A stretch of 64,000 nt of DNA, taken from assembly GCF_046736345.1 (NCBI RefSeq), contig NZ_CP157210.1, positions 1,488,001 through 1,552,000 on the forward strand, read 5' to 3'. The number at the start of each line of letters is the position of its first letter. Within the stretch, counting starts at the first letter, position 1. Below, piece after piece: positions 1 to 7,169 of this stretch. Position numbers and translations under genes: made by a program. This DNA is from Hyphococcus formosus (GTDB taxonomy: Bacteria > Pseudomonadota > Alphaproteobacteria > Caulobacterales > Parvularculaceae). Below the pieces are notes generated by a model. It saw nothing but the letters and a program-made list of their open reading frames with translations. It ran no database searches and was not told the DNA's origin.

Positions 1-75
1 GAAGCCATTACCGGTGTCAAACGCAATGGCCCAGCGTTCTTTGGGCTACGGTCCACACGGGTGCGTGCACAATGA
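1..75 (+). CDS. C-terminal end of a DUF2924 family protein (cut by window edge)
   Basis: The first 24 codons form an open frame ending in TGA at 73-75. The translated tail reads EAITGVKRNGPAFFGLR and then a short basic end. This matches my memory of the end of DUF2924 proteins, which finish with an ITGxxWNGPxFFGL-type motif and lie directly upstream of recombinase genes in alphaproteobacteria. The stop overlaps the recombinase start as ATGA, which implies translational coupling in one operon. The function of DUF2924 is not known; a role with the recombinase is inferred from the pairing only. Everything upstream lies outside the window. Confidence 0.72.
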   Translation, partial: EAITGVKRNGPAFFGLRSTRVRAQ

Positions 76-1712
76 AACGGTGCGCCATTTATACGCGTAA
101 GTCGACGGAAGAAGGGCTTGATCAAGCCTTTAACTCTCTCGATGCCCAGCGGGAAGCTTGCGAGGCCTATATCGCTTCGCAACGACATGAGGGCTGGAAA
201 CTGGTCAAGACCCGTTTTGATGATGGGGGCCTCTCCGGCGGCAATATGGACCGCCCTGCACTCAAAGCCCTCTTGGCAGAGATTGATGCTGGGCGCATCG
301 ATCTCATCGTTGTGTACAAGGTGGACCGTCTGACCCGATCGCTGGCCGACTTCGCTAAACTGGTGGAGCGCTTTGATGCACAGGAGGTCTCCTTCGTCTC
401 TGTAACCCAGCAGTTCAATACGTCATCTTCCATGGGACGGTTAACGCTAAACGTGCTCTTATCCTTTGCCCAATTCGAACGGGAGGTCACAGCCGAACGG
501 ATCAAGGACAAGATTGCGGCCTCTCGCCGCAAAGGTATGTGGACCGGCGGCAACCCACCCCTCGGCTATGACAATATCGATAAGAAGCTTGTGGTGAATG
601 AGGCCGAAGCCAAAACCGTCAGAAGGTTATTTGAGCTTTATCTTGAGACTGTTTGTGTCCGCAGCGCTCTGAAGATTGCAAGGGATGAAGGTCTGCAATC
701 CAAACAACGATCCCATGGTGGCGGAAAACCGATCACGCGAGGGCCGCTTTATCATATCCTGGCCAATCCAATCTACGTTGGCCTTTTGCGATCTGGAGGC
801 GAGTTGCATGAAAGCGCACATGACGCGATCGTCGACAAAGCCCTTTGGGACAACGTGCAATCGAAGCGTCGCGCTGCAAGTCAACGCAGGGGCATTAAAA
901 CCAGATCGAGTAACCCCTTATCGGGTAAGCTCTTTGCTGATGGTCATCGGTTGACACCGAGCCACACCTCTAAAGGCGGCAAGCGCTACCGATACTATGT
1001 GAGCCATGCGTTCGAAAAAGGAACGGCCGCAGCGGCAGAACGCTGGCGAGTTAATGCTGACACACTTGACGCGACCATCGTCAAAGTAATCGCTGAAGGA
1101 ATGACATCATCAGATATCATGCAATCGTTATTGCCGAAGGGCGCGAGCGCATCGGATCTACAAGTGGCGCGCCATGCAATTGATCAGCTGCACACAGAAC
1201 AATTGGGGCAATCATCACAATCAATTTTGTTGCGATGGGTTACGCGTATCAAACGTGTGGACCTATACAAAACCGGAATGGAAATCAATTTAAACGCCAG
1301 TGCGCTTTTTGAAAAAGACGTCCAGCTTCCCCTACCCGAGACATGCGTCATCAAATCACAAATGAACATCGGAAAGCGCGGCACCGGGCTTCGACTGGTG
1401 CTCGGCGAAACTGAAACCCATCCGGTCCCCAATGAAACCATTGCAGGACTTTTGAAGACTGCGTTCCTCTGGCGCGAGCAATGGTTCAATGAACCGGATA
1501 CAGCACTCAAAGATATTGCGAAAGAAGCCAACGCCGACATAAGTGATGTGAGCAAACAAATGCGCCTCGCCTTCTTAGCGCCAGATATAGTCAGAGCATT
1601 ACTAGACGGAACGACCTCTGATGATTGGACGCCAGAGCGACTTCGCCGATTTGCGGATTTGCCTGTCACCTGGTCGGAGCAGCGTCGCCTATTCGGACTG
1701 GCACAAAACTAA
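72..1712 (+). CDS. Large serine recombinase (resolvase/invertase family)
   Basis: This is a site-specific DNA recombinase of 546 residues. The N-terminal resolvase catalytic domain (about 1-150) has the YTRKS motif with the nucleophile Ser11 and the DRLTRS motif at 85-90. The 'recombinase' DNA-binding domain starts near 155 (GGNPPLGY). Where many large serine recombinases carry a cysteine zinc ribbon, this one has a cysteine-free stretch (LFADGHRLTPSHTSKGG, about 290-310) followed by YRYYVSH, as in the DUF2924-linked alphaproteobacterial branch. The ATG at 72 overlaps the stop of the DUF2924 gene and puts Ser11 at the usual distance from the N-terminus. It probably belonged to, or still moves, an element extending left of the window. 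Its target site cannot be read here. Confidence 0.93.
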   Translation: MKRCAIYTRKSTEEGLDQAFNSLDAQREACEAYIASQRHEGWKLVKTRFDDGGLSGGNMDRPALKALLAEIDAGRIDLIVVYKVDRLTRSLADFAKLVERFDAQEVSFVSVTQQFNTSSSMGRLTLNVLLSFAQFEREVTAERIKDKIAASRRKGMWTGGNPPLGYDNIDKKLVVNEAEAKTVRRLFELYLETVCVRSALKIARDEGLQSKQRSHGGGKPITRGPLYHILANPIYVGLLRSGGELHESAHDAIVDKALWDNVQSKRRAASQRRGIKTRSSNPLSGKLFADGHRLTPSHTSKGGKRYRYYVSHAFEKGTAAAAERWRVNADTLDATIVKVIAEGMTSSDIMQSLLPKGASASDLQVARHAIDQLHTEQLGQSSQSILLRWVTRIKRVDLYKTGMEINLNASALFEKDVQLPLPETCVIKSQMNIGKRGTGLRLVLGETETHPVPNETIAGLLKTAFLWREQWFNEPDTALKDIAKEANADISDVSKQMRLAFLAPDIVRALLDGTTSDDWTPERLRRFADLPVTWSEQRRLFGLAQN

Positions 1713-1743
1713 TCAAACCACAATCTGTGACGTAATAAGGGAA

Positions 1744-1820
1744 AACGCTTAGGCGTTCGGCATCATCGCCTATTTAACAGCCGATCATCATGCCCGTTCG
1801 GTTGGTGGCCAAAATAGGCG
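1744..1820. repeat. Two stem-loops downstream of the recombinase gene
   Basis: AACGC (1744-1748) pairs with GCGTT (1753-1757) around TTAG. The 9-base CGCCTATTT (1767-1775) is perfectly inverted at 1812-1820, and inside that loop CCGA and TCGG can also pair. There is no T-run after either stem, so this is not a textbook terminator. It may end the recombinase transcript, or it may be part of a recombination site. Both readings are inference. Confidence 0.45.
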
Positions 1821-1955
1821 CACGGAGACTTTTGCGAATCTTGCGCTCCCTCACCGCAATCAGAGACAACAGAGACGTTCTAATCGCCCGAAATCCCGCC
1901 ACACTGCGGCCCTTTTGGCGCATATTACCTTATGGACGAAAACTAGTGGACTGAA

Positions 1956-2040
1956 TGGTGGAGGGGGTTGGATTCGAACCAACGTACGCTAAGCGGCCAG
2001 ATTTACAGTCTGGTGGATTTAACCACTCTCCCACCCCTCC
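1956..2040 (-). tRNA. tRNA-Tyr (GTA)
   Basis: On the minus strand the gene starts GGAGGGG at 2040 and its acceptor 3' strand CCCCTCC ends at 1960, followed by discriminator A and an encoded CCA (1958-1956). The anticodon arm contains CTGTAAA, giving anticodon GTA. The long variable arm, typical of bacterial tRNA-Tyr, and the GGTTCGAATCC T-arm are both visible. The gene is 85 nucleotides with CCA. It lies 243 bases past the recombinase and upstream of rlmB on the opposite strand. Confidence 0.97.
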
Positions 2041-2220
2041 ACGGGACGGCATCGGCCAGAAAGTCTGACGTCTACCGGGTTGGCGATGCCGCGAATTAGG
2101 TGCGATCTCGCCGGGAGAACGGGGTCTATAGCGGCGCTGGCCGCGCTTCGCAACCGTTTGATTGCGCTTCATAAGTGATTTCCTGTTCACAGGCCCTCTC
2201 GAACCGGCTACGCCATTAGA

Positions 2221-3030
2221 ATGAAGCAAAAATCTCCTCCTCGTTCGCGTAAAAAACCGCCATCGAAACCGCAGAACCGGCGCAAAACCGGCCGTGATTC
2301 GCCCTTCCCCGCAGATGGCAACGGCATCTGGCTCTATGGGCGACATGCGGTCGCGGCTGCGATCAAAAACCCCAACCGCACGGTCAAACGGGTCTTTGCG
2401 ACCCGCAATGGCGCACAATGGCTGGCCGAAGCGGATACCGGCCTGACCGAGGCCGTCGAAGCCCGCCCGGAGGAGCTAGACCAGATCCTTCATCAAGGCG
2501 CAGTTCACCAAGGCGTCGCGGCGCTGGTCGAGCCGCTGGCGAAGCACGACATCGCCGATATTTGCGCGCCAGCAACCCCGGGCCGGCCGGTTTTGATCCT
2601 CGATCAGATCACCGACCCCCAAAATATCGGCGCGCTGTTTCGATCAGCAGCCGCCTTCGGCGCATGTGCGGTGATCGTACAAGACCGGCGTACGCCGCCG
2701 CTATCGGATGCCTTGGCCAAGGCCGCCGCCGGCGCGATCGAAGCCATCCCTTGCATCGAGGTCGTCAACATCGCCCGCGCAATCAATACGCTTCAGGAGA
2801 TGGGCTATTTCTGTGCCGGCCTCGCTGGCGAAGGCGCAACCGAGATCAGCGCCCTGCCCGCCGCGCAGCCCTTAGCGCTTGTGATGGGCGCAGAAGGCAC
2901 TGGGCTAAGGCCGCTGGTCGCGAAACATTGTGACGGCCTTTACCGAATTCCGATTGCCGAAGGCATTGAGAGTTTAAATGTTTCAAATGCAGCGGCAATA
3001 ACGCTATACGAAGTTGCGCGTAATCGTTGA
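2221..3030 (+). CDS. rlmB: 23S rRNA 2'-O-ribose methyltransferase RlmB (SpoU/TrmH family)
   Basis: The product should use S-adenosylmethionine to methylate the 2'-hydroxyl of G2251 in the 23S rRNA P-loop. The N-terminal substrate-binding domain is at about 36-110, after a basic Arg/Lys/Pro-rich lead of 30 residues. The trefoil-knot SpoU domain fills 125-265. Its three motifs are visible: DPQNIGALFRSAAAFG (132-147, with Asn135 and Arg141), GAEGTGL (223-229) and SLNVSNAAAI (251-260). The length of 269 is normal for the family. It is divergent from tRNA-Tyr and followed after 29 bases by a glutathione transferase gene. TrmH-family paralogues look alike, but the N-terminal domain favours RlmB. 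Confidence 0.9.
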   Translation: MKQKSPPRSRKKPPSKPQNRRKTGRDSPFPADGNGIWLYGRHAVAAAIKNPNRTVKRVFATRNGAQWLAEADTGLTEAVEARPEELDQILHQGAVHQGVAALVEPLAKHDIADICAPATPGRPVLILDQITDPQNIGALFRSAAAFGACAVIVQDRRTPPLSDALAKAAAGAIEAIPCIEVVNIARAINTLQEMGYFCAGLAGEGATEISALPAAQPLALVMGAEGTGLRPLVAKHCDGLYRIPIAEGIESLNVSNAAAITLYEVARNR

Positions 3031-3059
3031 TCTTTTGTCATCAATATTAGGAAACCGTC

Positions 3060-3689
3060 ATGTCAAAGCCCGTTCTTTACCACGCTCCCAACTCCCGGTC
3101 GCAAACGCCGCAATGGCTTAACGAAGAATTGGGCGGTGTTTGTGACGTCAAATTGATGAACCTCGCCGCGCAGGAGCAAAAAGCGCCTGAATTTCTAAAA
3201 CTGAATCCAATGGGAAAGATCCCTGTACTGATTCATGAAGGCGTCGTCGTTACCGAAGCTGCCGCGATATGTGTTTACCTCGCAGATCGGTTTCCCGAAG
3301 CGGGCCTTGCGCCGAAACTCGATGACCCCCGCCGGGGCACCTATCTGCGCTGGATCTTTTTTGCGCCCAGCAGCATCGAGCCCTTAATCCTTGATAAGCT
3401 GGTGCCCGCAGAGCGCGCGAACCCCGACGCATTGCTGTATGGTTCTGAAGAAACGGCTCTTAATTCCATTCGTCATGCCCTTTCAAATGGTGATTACATC
3501 TTAGGTGATCAATTCAGCGCCGCCGATGTTGTATTCGGCTCTACCTTGAACTTTGCGATGATGTTTGGCGCGATTGAAAAAGAAAAACTGTTTACGGACT
3601 ATGTTGGCCGTTTGACGGCGAGACCAGCCGCGCAAAAATGCGCGGAAGCGAACCAAAAATTCAGCAAAGAATTGGGTCTCGACAGCTAA
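3060..3689 (+). CDS. Glutathione S-transferase family protein
   Basis: This is a cytosolic GST-fold protein of 209 residues. The thioredoxin-like N-terminal half (about 1-80) carries NPMGKIPVL with the cis-proline (49-57) and TEAAAI at the gamma-glutamyl recognition position (65-70). The helical C-terminal domain fills 90-205. A Ser at 12 or 14 near the first strand could be the glutathione-activating residue. GGAAAC lies ahead of the ATG. It follows rlmB closely, but no pathway is implied by the neighbours. The substrate cannot be read from sequence; it may act in detoxification or as a lyase or isomerase. Confidence 0.88.
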   Translation: MSKPVLYHAPNSRSQTPQWLNEELGGVCDVKLMNLAAQEQKAPEFLKLNPMGKIPVLIHEGVVVTEAAAICVYLADRFPEAGLAPKLDDPRRGTYLRWIFFAPSSIEPLILDKLVPAERANPDALLYGSEETALNSIRHALSNGDYILGDQFSAADVVFGSTLNFAMMFGAIEKEKLFTDYVGRLTARPAAQKCAEANQKFSKELGLDS

Positions 3690-3744
3690 TACTAAAAGAT
3701 ATTTCCATAATTTATATCCTTTCATTGTAAGGTCCATATGTAGA

Positions 3745-4392
3745 ATGCCTGATTTCAAAGCTGTGATTTTTGACTTTGGTGGCGTATTCACCACCTCGCC
3801 TGTACAAAATTTTGCCGTGTTCGAGCGCGAGAATAATTTGCCGGAGCGTTTCATCGGCGACGTTATAAAAACCAACATTAATGAAAATGCCTGGGCGAAA
3901 TTTGAACGGGCCGAAATAGATCTTGATACGTTTGATGGGGCATTCGCCGAAGAAACCCGCGCGGCCGGGTTTGAAATTCGCGGCAAAACGCTGGTCGGGC
4001 TTTTGTCGCTGACCTTTAATCACAATATGATCGACGCGCTTACCCGCGTTAAACAACGCGGCTTGAAAACCGGCTGTATCACCAACAATCTGCCGAAAGT
4101 CGGCTCGAATGAAATGTTGGCGCAAAATGAGAACCGCGACATTCTTGAGCTTATTCACAAAAATTTTGACGCAATGATCGAGTCTGCGAAAGCCGGTGTC
4201 CGCAAACCCGAGCCGCGCATTTATGAAATGATGTGCGAAATGCTGTCGGTCGATCCGGAGCATTGCATTTTCCTCGACGACCTTGGCGTCAACCTCAAGC
4301 CCGCACGGGAAATGGGCATGACAACGATCAAAGTCCCTTTTGACGATGTCTCCCCTGCGGTTACAGAATTGGATATGCTCTTGGGGCGTTAG
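3745..4392 (+). CDS. HAD-like hydrolase with the ACAD10/epoxide-hydrolase-N type signature
   Basis: This is a HAD superfamily fold of 215 residues. Motif I is DFGGVF with Asp10, but the second Asp of the usual DxD is Gly12. Motif II is CITNN (Thr113), motif III KAGVRKPEPRIY (Lys154) and motif IV FLDDLG (Asp178, Asp179). This resembles the phosphatase-like domain found at the N-terminus of vertebrate ACAD10 and soluble epoxide hydrolase. The next gene is an acyl-CoA dehydrogenase, which echoes the ACAD10 fusion. Loss of the general acid/base Asp suggests weak or altered phosphatase activity, which is inference. The gap to the next start is 69 bases. Confidence 0.85.
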   Translation: MPDFKAVIFDFGGVFTTSPVQNFAVFERENNLPERFIGDVIKTNINENAWAKFERAEIDLDTFDGAFAEETRAAGFEIRGKTLVGLLSLTFNHNMIDALTRVKQRGLKTGCITNNLPKVGSNEMLAQNENRDILELIHKNFDAMIESAKAGVRKPEPRIYEMMCEMLSVDPEHCIFLDDLGVNLKPAREMGMTTIKVPFDDVSPAVTELDMLLGR

Positions 4393-4461
4393 CTGCTTGC
4401 GGCTGTTGCGATGGCGCGTGTGAAAGCGCAAAATCCGCTTAAAGTCGCGAGGAACGCCACC

Positions 4462-6105
4462 ATGACGCATTTTCGCCCGCAGTCCGAGCTTGAAACCCAT
4501 GACGTAACCAACCAGCCCCCGCCCCTTGAGGATATCAATCTCTATGACGGGGATGCGGCGCTGGTGAACGCGGTCAGCAAAAATGGTGGCCGCGACCATA
4601 ATGGGCATCTCTCGATCTATGGCGAAGCGTTGGGCCGGGCGGAAACCGCACAATGGGCGCGCGAAGCCCACCAAAACCCGCCAAAGCTGAAAAGTTTTGA
4701 TCGTTATGGCCATCGGCTCGACGAGGTTGAGTTTCACCCGACCTATCATCAATTGATGGCGCTCGGACTTTCGTCCGGATACGCATCGATTGCGTGGACC
4801 GCAAAAAGCGCCGGTCATCTTGCCCATGCGGCCATGGTTTACCTTCAGGCCGGGACCGAACCGGGTGTCGGATGTCCGATGACCATGACCTATGCGGCGG
4901 TGCCCGCTTTGCGGCATGAACCGGCGCTCGCCGATGAATGGGGGCCGCGCATCATATCGGGGCAATATGATCCGCGTTTTATTCCGGCATCTGAGAAAAC
5001 CGGCGCGACCATCGGCATGGCCATGACCGAAAAGCAAGGCGGCTCTGACATCAGGGCCAATGCCACGCGCGCAACGCCCATTGGCAATGATGAATATGAG
5101 CTTGTGGGTCATAAATGGTTTTGCTCTGCGCCCATGTGTGATGCATTTTTGACCCTTGCCCAAACCGATGCCGGGGTGACCTGTTTTCTGGTGCCGCGCT
5201 GGCGACCAGATGGCAGCCGCAATCAGTTTCACATCATGCGCCTTAAAGACAAAATGGGCGACCGTTCGAATGCGTCGTCGGAGATCGAATATCACGGTGC
5301 CTGGGCCAAGCGCCTTGGTGATGAAGGCCGCGGTGTACGGACGATCATCGACATGGTGCAACATACGCGGCTTGATTGTATCGCCGGGTCCGCCGGAGGG
5401 ATGCGCGCCGCCACCCGCGAAGCCATTTGGCATACGGCGCACCGGTCGGCCTTTCAGAAAAAACTGATCGACCAACCGGCAATGGCCATGGTGCTTGCGG
5501 ATCTCGCGCTTGAAACCGAAGCCGCGACCGCCCTTGCCATGCGCATTGCCCATGCCTTTGACAAAATGAAAGACGACCCGACTGAGGCCGCCTTCATGCG
5601 CCTTGCGACTCCAATTGCAAAATATTGGATCTGCAAGCGCCAGCCGGGCGTAGTTTATGAAGCGCTCGAATGTCATGGCGGTGCCGGCTTTGTTGAAGAA
5701 GGGCCAATGCCGCGCCTGTTCCGGCAATCGCCGCTCAACGCCATTTGGGAAGGATCGGGCAATGTGATCGCGCTCGACATTTTGCGGGCGCTGGCGCGCG
5801 AACCCGATAGCCTTGCGGCCGTCCGTAGCGAGATCATGACCGCGCGCGGCAATAATCACGCGCTTGATCAACATATTGATCGGCTTGATGATTGGTTCAA
5901 ACCCGGCGCGCTCAACGAAAGTACCGCCCGCGCCTTCGCCGAAACCATGGCCGTGGCCCTGTCGGCGGCGGCGTTGTTGAAGACCGCCCCTGACTTTGTC
6001 GTTGACGCCTATATTGATGCGCGGCTTGGTGAACACGCGCATATTTATGGCGGTCACCCGGTTGATAACGCCGATAAAATTATCGACCGCGCCCGCCCCG
6101 CATAA
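4462..6105 (+). CDS. AidB-type acyl-CoA dehydrogenase family flavoprotein
   Basis: This is an FAD-binding acyl-CoA dehydrogenase fold of about 547 residues in the AidB subfamily, which in E. coli is part of the adaptive response to DNA alkylation. Seen near the N-terminus: THDVTNQPPPL and DINLYDGD, then PITMT-like 'CPMTMTYAAVP', MTEKQGGSDIRAN (flavin/acyl site region) and IWEGSGNVIALD near 430, all hallmarks of AidB. I chose ATG 4462 because GAGGAAC precedes it and the family starts near MTHF; an in-frame ATG at 4411 adds 17 residues. It follows the HAD gene on the same strand. Whether it protects DNA or oxidises a CoA ester here is open. No alkylation-repair gene is adjacent. Confidence 0.88.
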   Translation: MTHFRPQSELETHDVTNQPPPLEDINLYDGDAALVNAVSKNGGRDHNGHLSIYGEALGRAETAQWAREAHQNPPKLKSFDRYGHRLDEVEFHPTYHQLMALGLSSGYASIAWTAKSAGHLAHAAMVYLQAGTEPGVGCPMTMTYAAVPALRHEPALADEWGPRIISGQYDPRFIPASEKTGATIGMAMTEKQGGSDIRANATRATPIGNDEYELVGHKWFCSAPMCDAFLTLAQTDAGVTCFLVPRWRPDGSRNQFHIMRLKDKMGDRSNASSEIEYHGAWAKRLGDEGRGVRTIIDMVQHTRLDCIAGSAGGMRAATREAIWHTAHRSAFQKKLIDQPAMAMVLADLALETEAATALAMRIAHAFDKMKDDPTEAAFMRLATPIAKYWICKRQPGVVYEALECHGGAGFVEEGPMPRLFRQSPLNAIWEGSGNVIALDILRALAREPDSLAAVRSEIMTARGNNHALDQHIDRLDDWFKPGALNESTARAFAETMAVALSAAALLKTAPDFVVDAYIDARLGEHAHIYGGHPVDNADKIIDRARPA

Positions 6106-6185
6106 ACCCATCCGCATACGAACCCACACAAAACTAAACATGGCGAGTTCGCTTGTAGATTAGGCAATTAATTAGAGATTATATA

Positions 6186-6197
6186 TTGAACGTTCAA
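6186..6197. repeat. 12-bp perfect palindrome at the left edge of the A+T-rich island
   Basis: TTGAACGTTCAA reads the same on both strands. It lies in the 190-base gap between the AidB-type gene and the convergent three-gene operon, where base composition turns A+T-rich. It could be an operator or an old junction; nothing else in this gap looks like a gene. No copy of the tRNA-Pro 3' end is seen here. Confidence 0.3.
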
Positions 6198-6295
6198 AGA
6201 AAAACCTACCCGTTTTACATTGTAACAGGCTGATCCGAATAGAAACGATAACGTAATTCTAGGGAGAAGAGCTAATCTTTCATGAAGAACTGAAA

Positions 6296-6829
6296 TTAAC
6301 TCAAGCGCTTAACCTCAGCTTCTATTCTTGTCAATATTTTTGAACGCAGCCTACGGATAGAAACCGGAATAAACGCAACAGCATCCCTCATCTCGTCCTC
6401 AGTACGAGATACATTTAATGCTTTATCGAACAATGCCAAAATTTCGTCTTCTGCATCTGAAAATCCATCCAACCAATCTTTGCCATTTGCAAAAGTACTT
6501 TGGTTAGCATCCGCTAGTGCGTCGGATATTTCGCCAAGTTTAGAAACCAATTCCTTATTGATTGGACCAAGTCGAGCTCTCAATTCAGTGCCTGTGGGCG
6601 AATTTTTTGCGACGATTTTAACCTGACCACAAATATCATTTAATCCTTGCAACGTTTCCCTAACTGGATCCCGCACTGAAGTGCGAAATTCGTCCAGAAC
6701 AACGGACCGGCGCTTATTTTTCTCATTGATTCTATATGAGATGAAACTATTCACACAGTTCCAAACTAAGGAACTACAGGCAATAAAAAATGCCCATTTC
6801 CTCCAATCGTAACCCTCGCCCCCTTCCAT
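6296..6829 (-). CDS. Membrane-anchored protein of unknown function, third gene of the GHKL/STAS operon
   Basis: I do not recognise this 177-residue protein. One hydrophobic segment spans about 10-30 (KWAFFIACSSLVWNCVNSFI), followed by a basic stretch (KNKRR), so the rest should be cytoplasmic. Residues 45-177 are predicted mostly helical and charged, with no cysteine or histidine pattern that would suggest an enzyme. It is 13 bases downstream of the small STAS-like gene and shares its A+T-rich composition and codon use, so it is probably co-transcribed from the tRNA-Pro side. It ends convergent to the AidB-type gene. A sensor or effector at the membrane is a guess from the context. Confidence 0.72.
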   Translation of the reverse strand: MEGGEGYDWRKWAFFIACSSLVWNCVNSFISYRINEKNKRRSVVLDEFRTSVRDPVRETLQGLNDICGQVKIVAKNSPTGTELRARLGPINKELVSKLGEISDALADANQSTFANGKDWLDGFSDAEDEILALFDKALNVSRTEDEMRDAVAFIPVSIRRLRSKILTRIEAEVKRLS

Positions 6830-6842
6830 ATCGAAACCGACG

Positions 6843-7169
6843 TCAGCCCAGCGCAGTTCCGCGCGGAGTAAGAACTCTTTGTATCCCCCGGATTATTTGT
6901 TCCATAATTGATGCGTTTGTCTCGAAGTGATACTTCGCTAAAAATTTCTCGGCAGTTTTCGCTGATCGAACGCTTGCAGAAAACATCCCTTGAAAAAACG
7001 ATGTTGTTATGGCGTCCAACTCAGGTGGGACAATAACAGTAACCATTTCACTGTCTTTGTCCAAAATATCTAGTTCAAATAACTGCCGCGCTGCCTTACC
7101 TCGATCTTGCCCGGTGAGGTTCCGCACTTCGCCTTTGGTCAGCTGTGTAAGATCAATTTTCTTATTCAT
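6843..7169 (-). CDS. Small STAS-like (DUF4325-type) protein
   Basis: The product is 108 residues from ATG 7169. AGGTGA lies seven bases ahead of that ATG; an in-frame GTG at 7178 sits inside this ribosome site and is less likely. The pattern GQDRGKAARQLFELD (about 19-33), a hydrophobic strand VTVIVPPELDAITTSFF and a following helix match the DUF4325 'STAS-like' family as I remember it (RGEGRxLF..., then strand and SSxFLxEL). In that family such domains are often found with GHKL ATPases. Its start overlaps the stop of the upstream ATPase gene as ATGAATAA, which implies coupled translation and probably a complex with the ATPase, like anti-anti-sigma partners. The family assignment is by eye. 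Confidence 0.7.
   Translation of the reverse strand: MNKKIDLTQLTKGEVRNLTGQDRGKAARQLFELDILDKDSEMVTVIVPPELDAITTSFFQGMFSASVRSAKTAEKFLAKYHFETNASIMEQIIRGIQRVLTPRGTALG

Noticed and set aside
1930..2418. A minus-strand frame across tRNA-Tyr and the rlmB start
   Set aside because: It overlaps a certain tRNA and the coding start of rlmB, and is low-complexity basic sequence.
3712..6141. An 809-codon open frame on the minus strand
   Set aside because: It lies fully antisense to the HAD and AidB-type genes, which have clear motifs. Its translation is rich in His, Arg and Gly without any domain.
6106..6295. Possible attachment-site copy of the tRNA-Pro 3' end
   Set aside because: I searched the left edge of the A+T-rich block for the tRNA 3' sequence and saw no copy.
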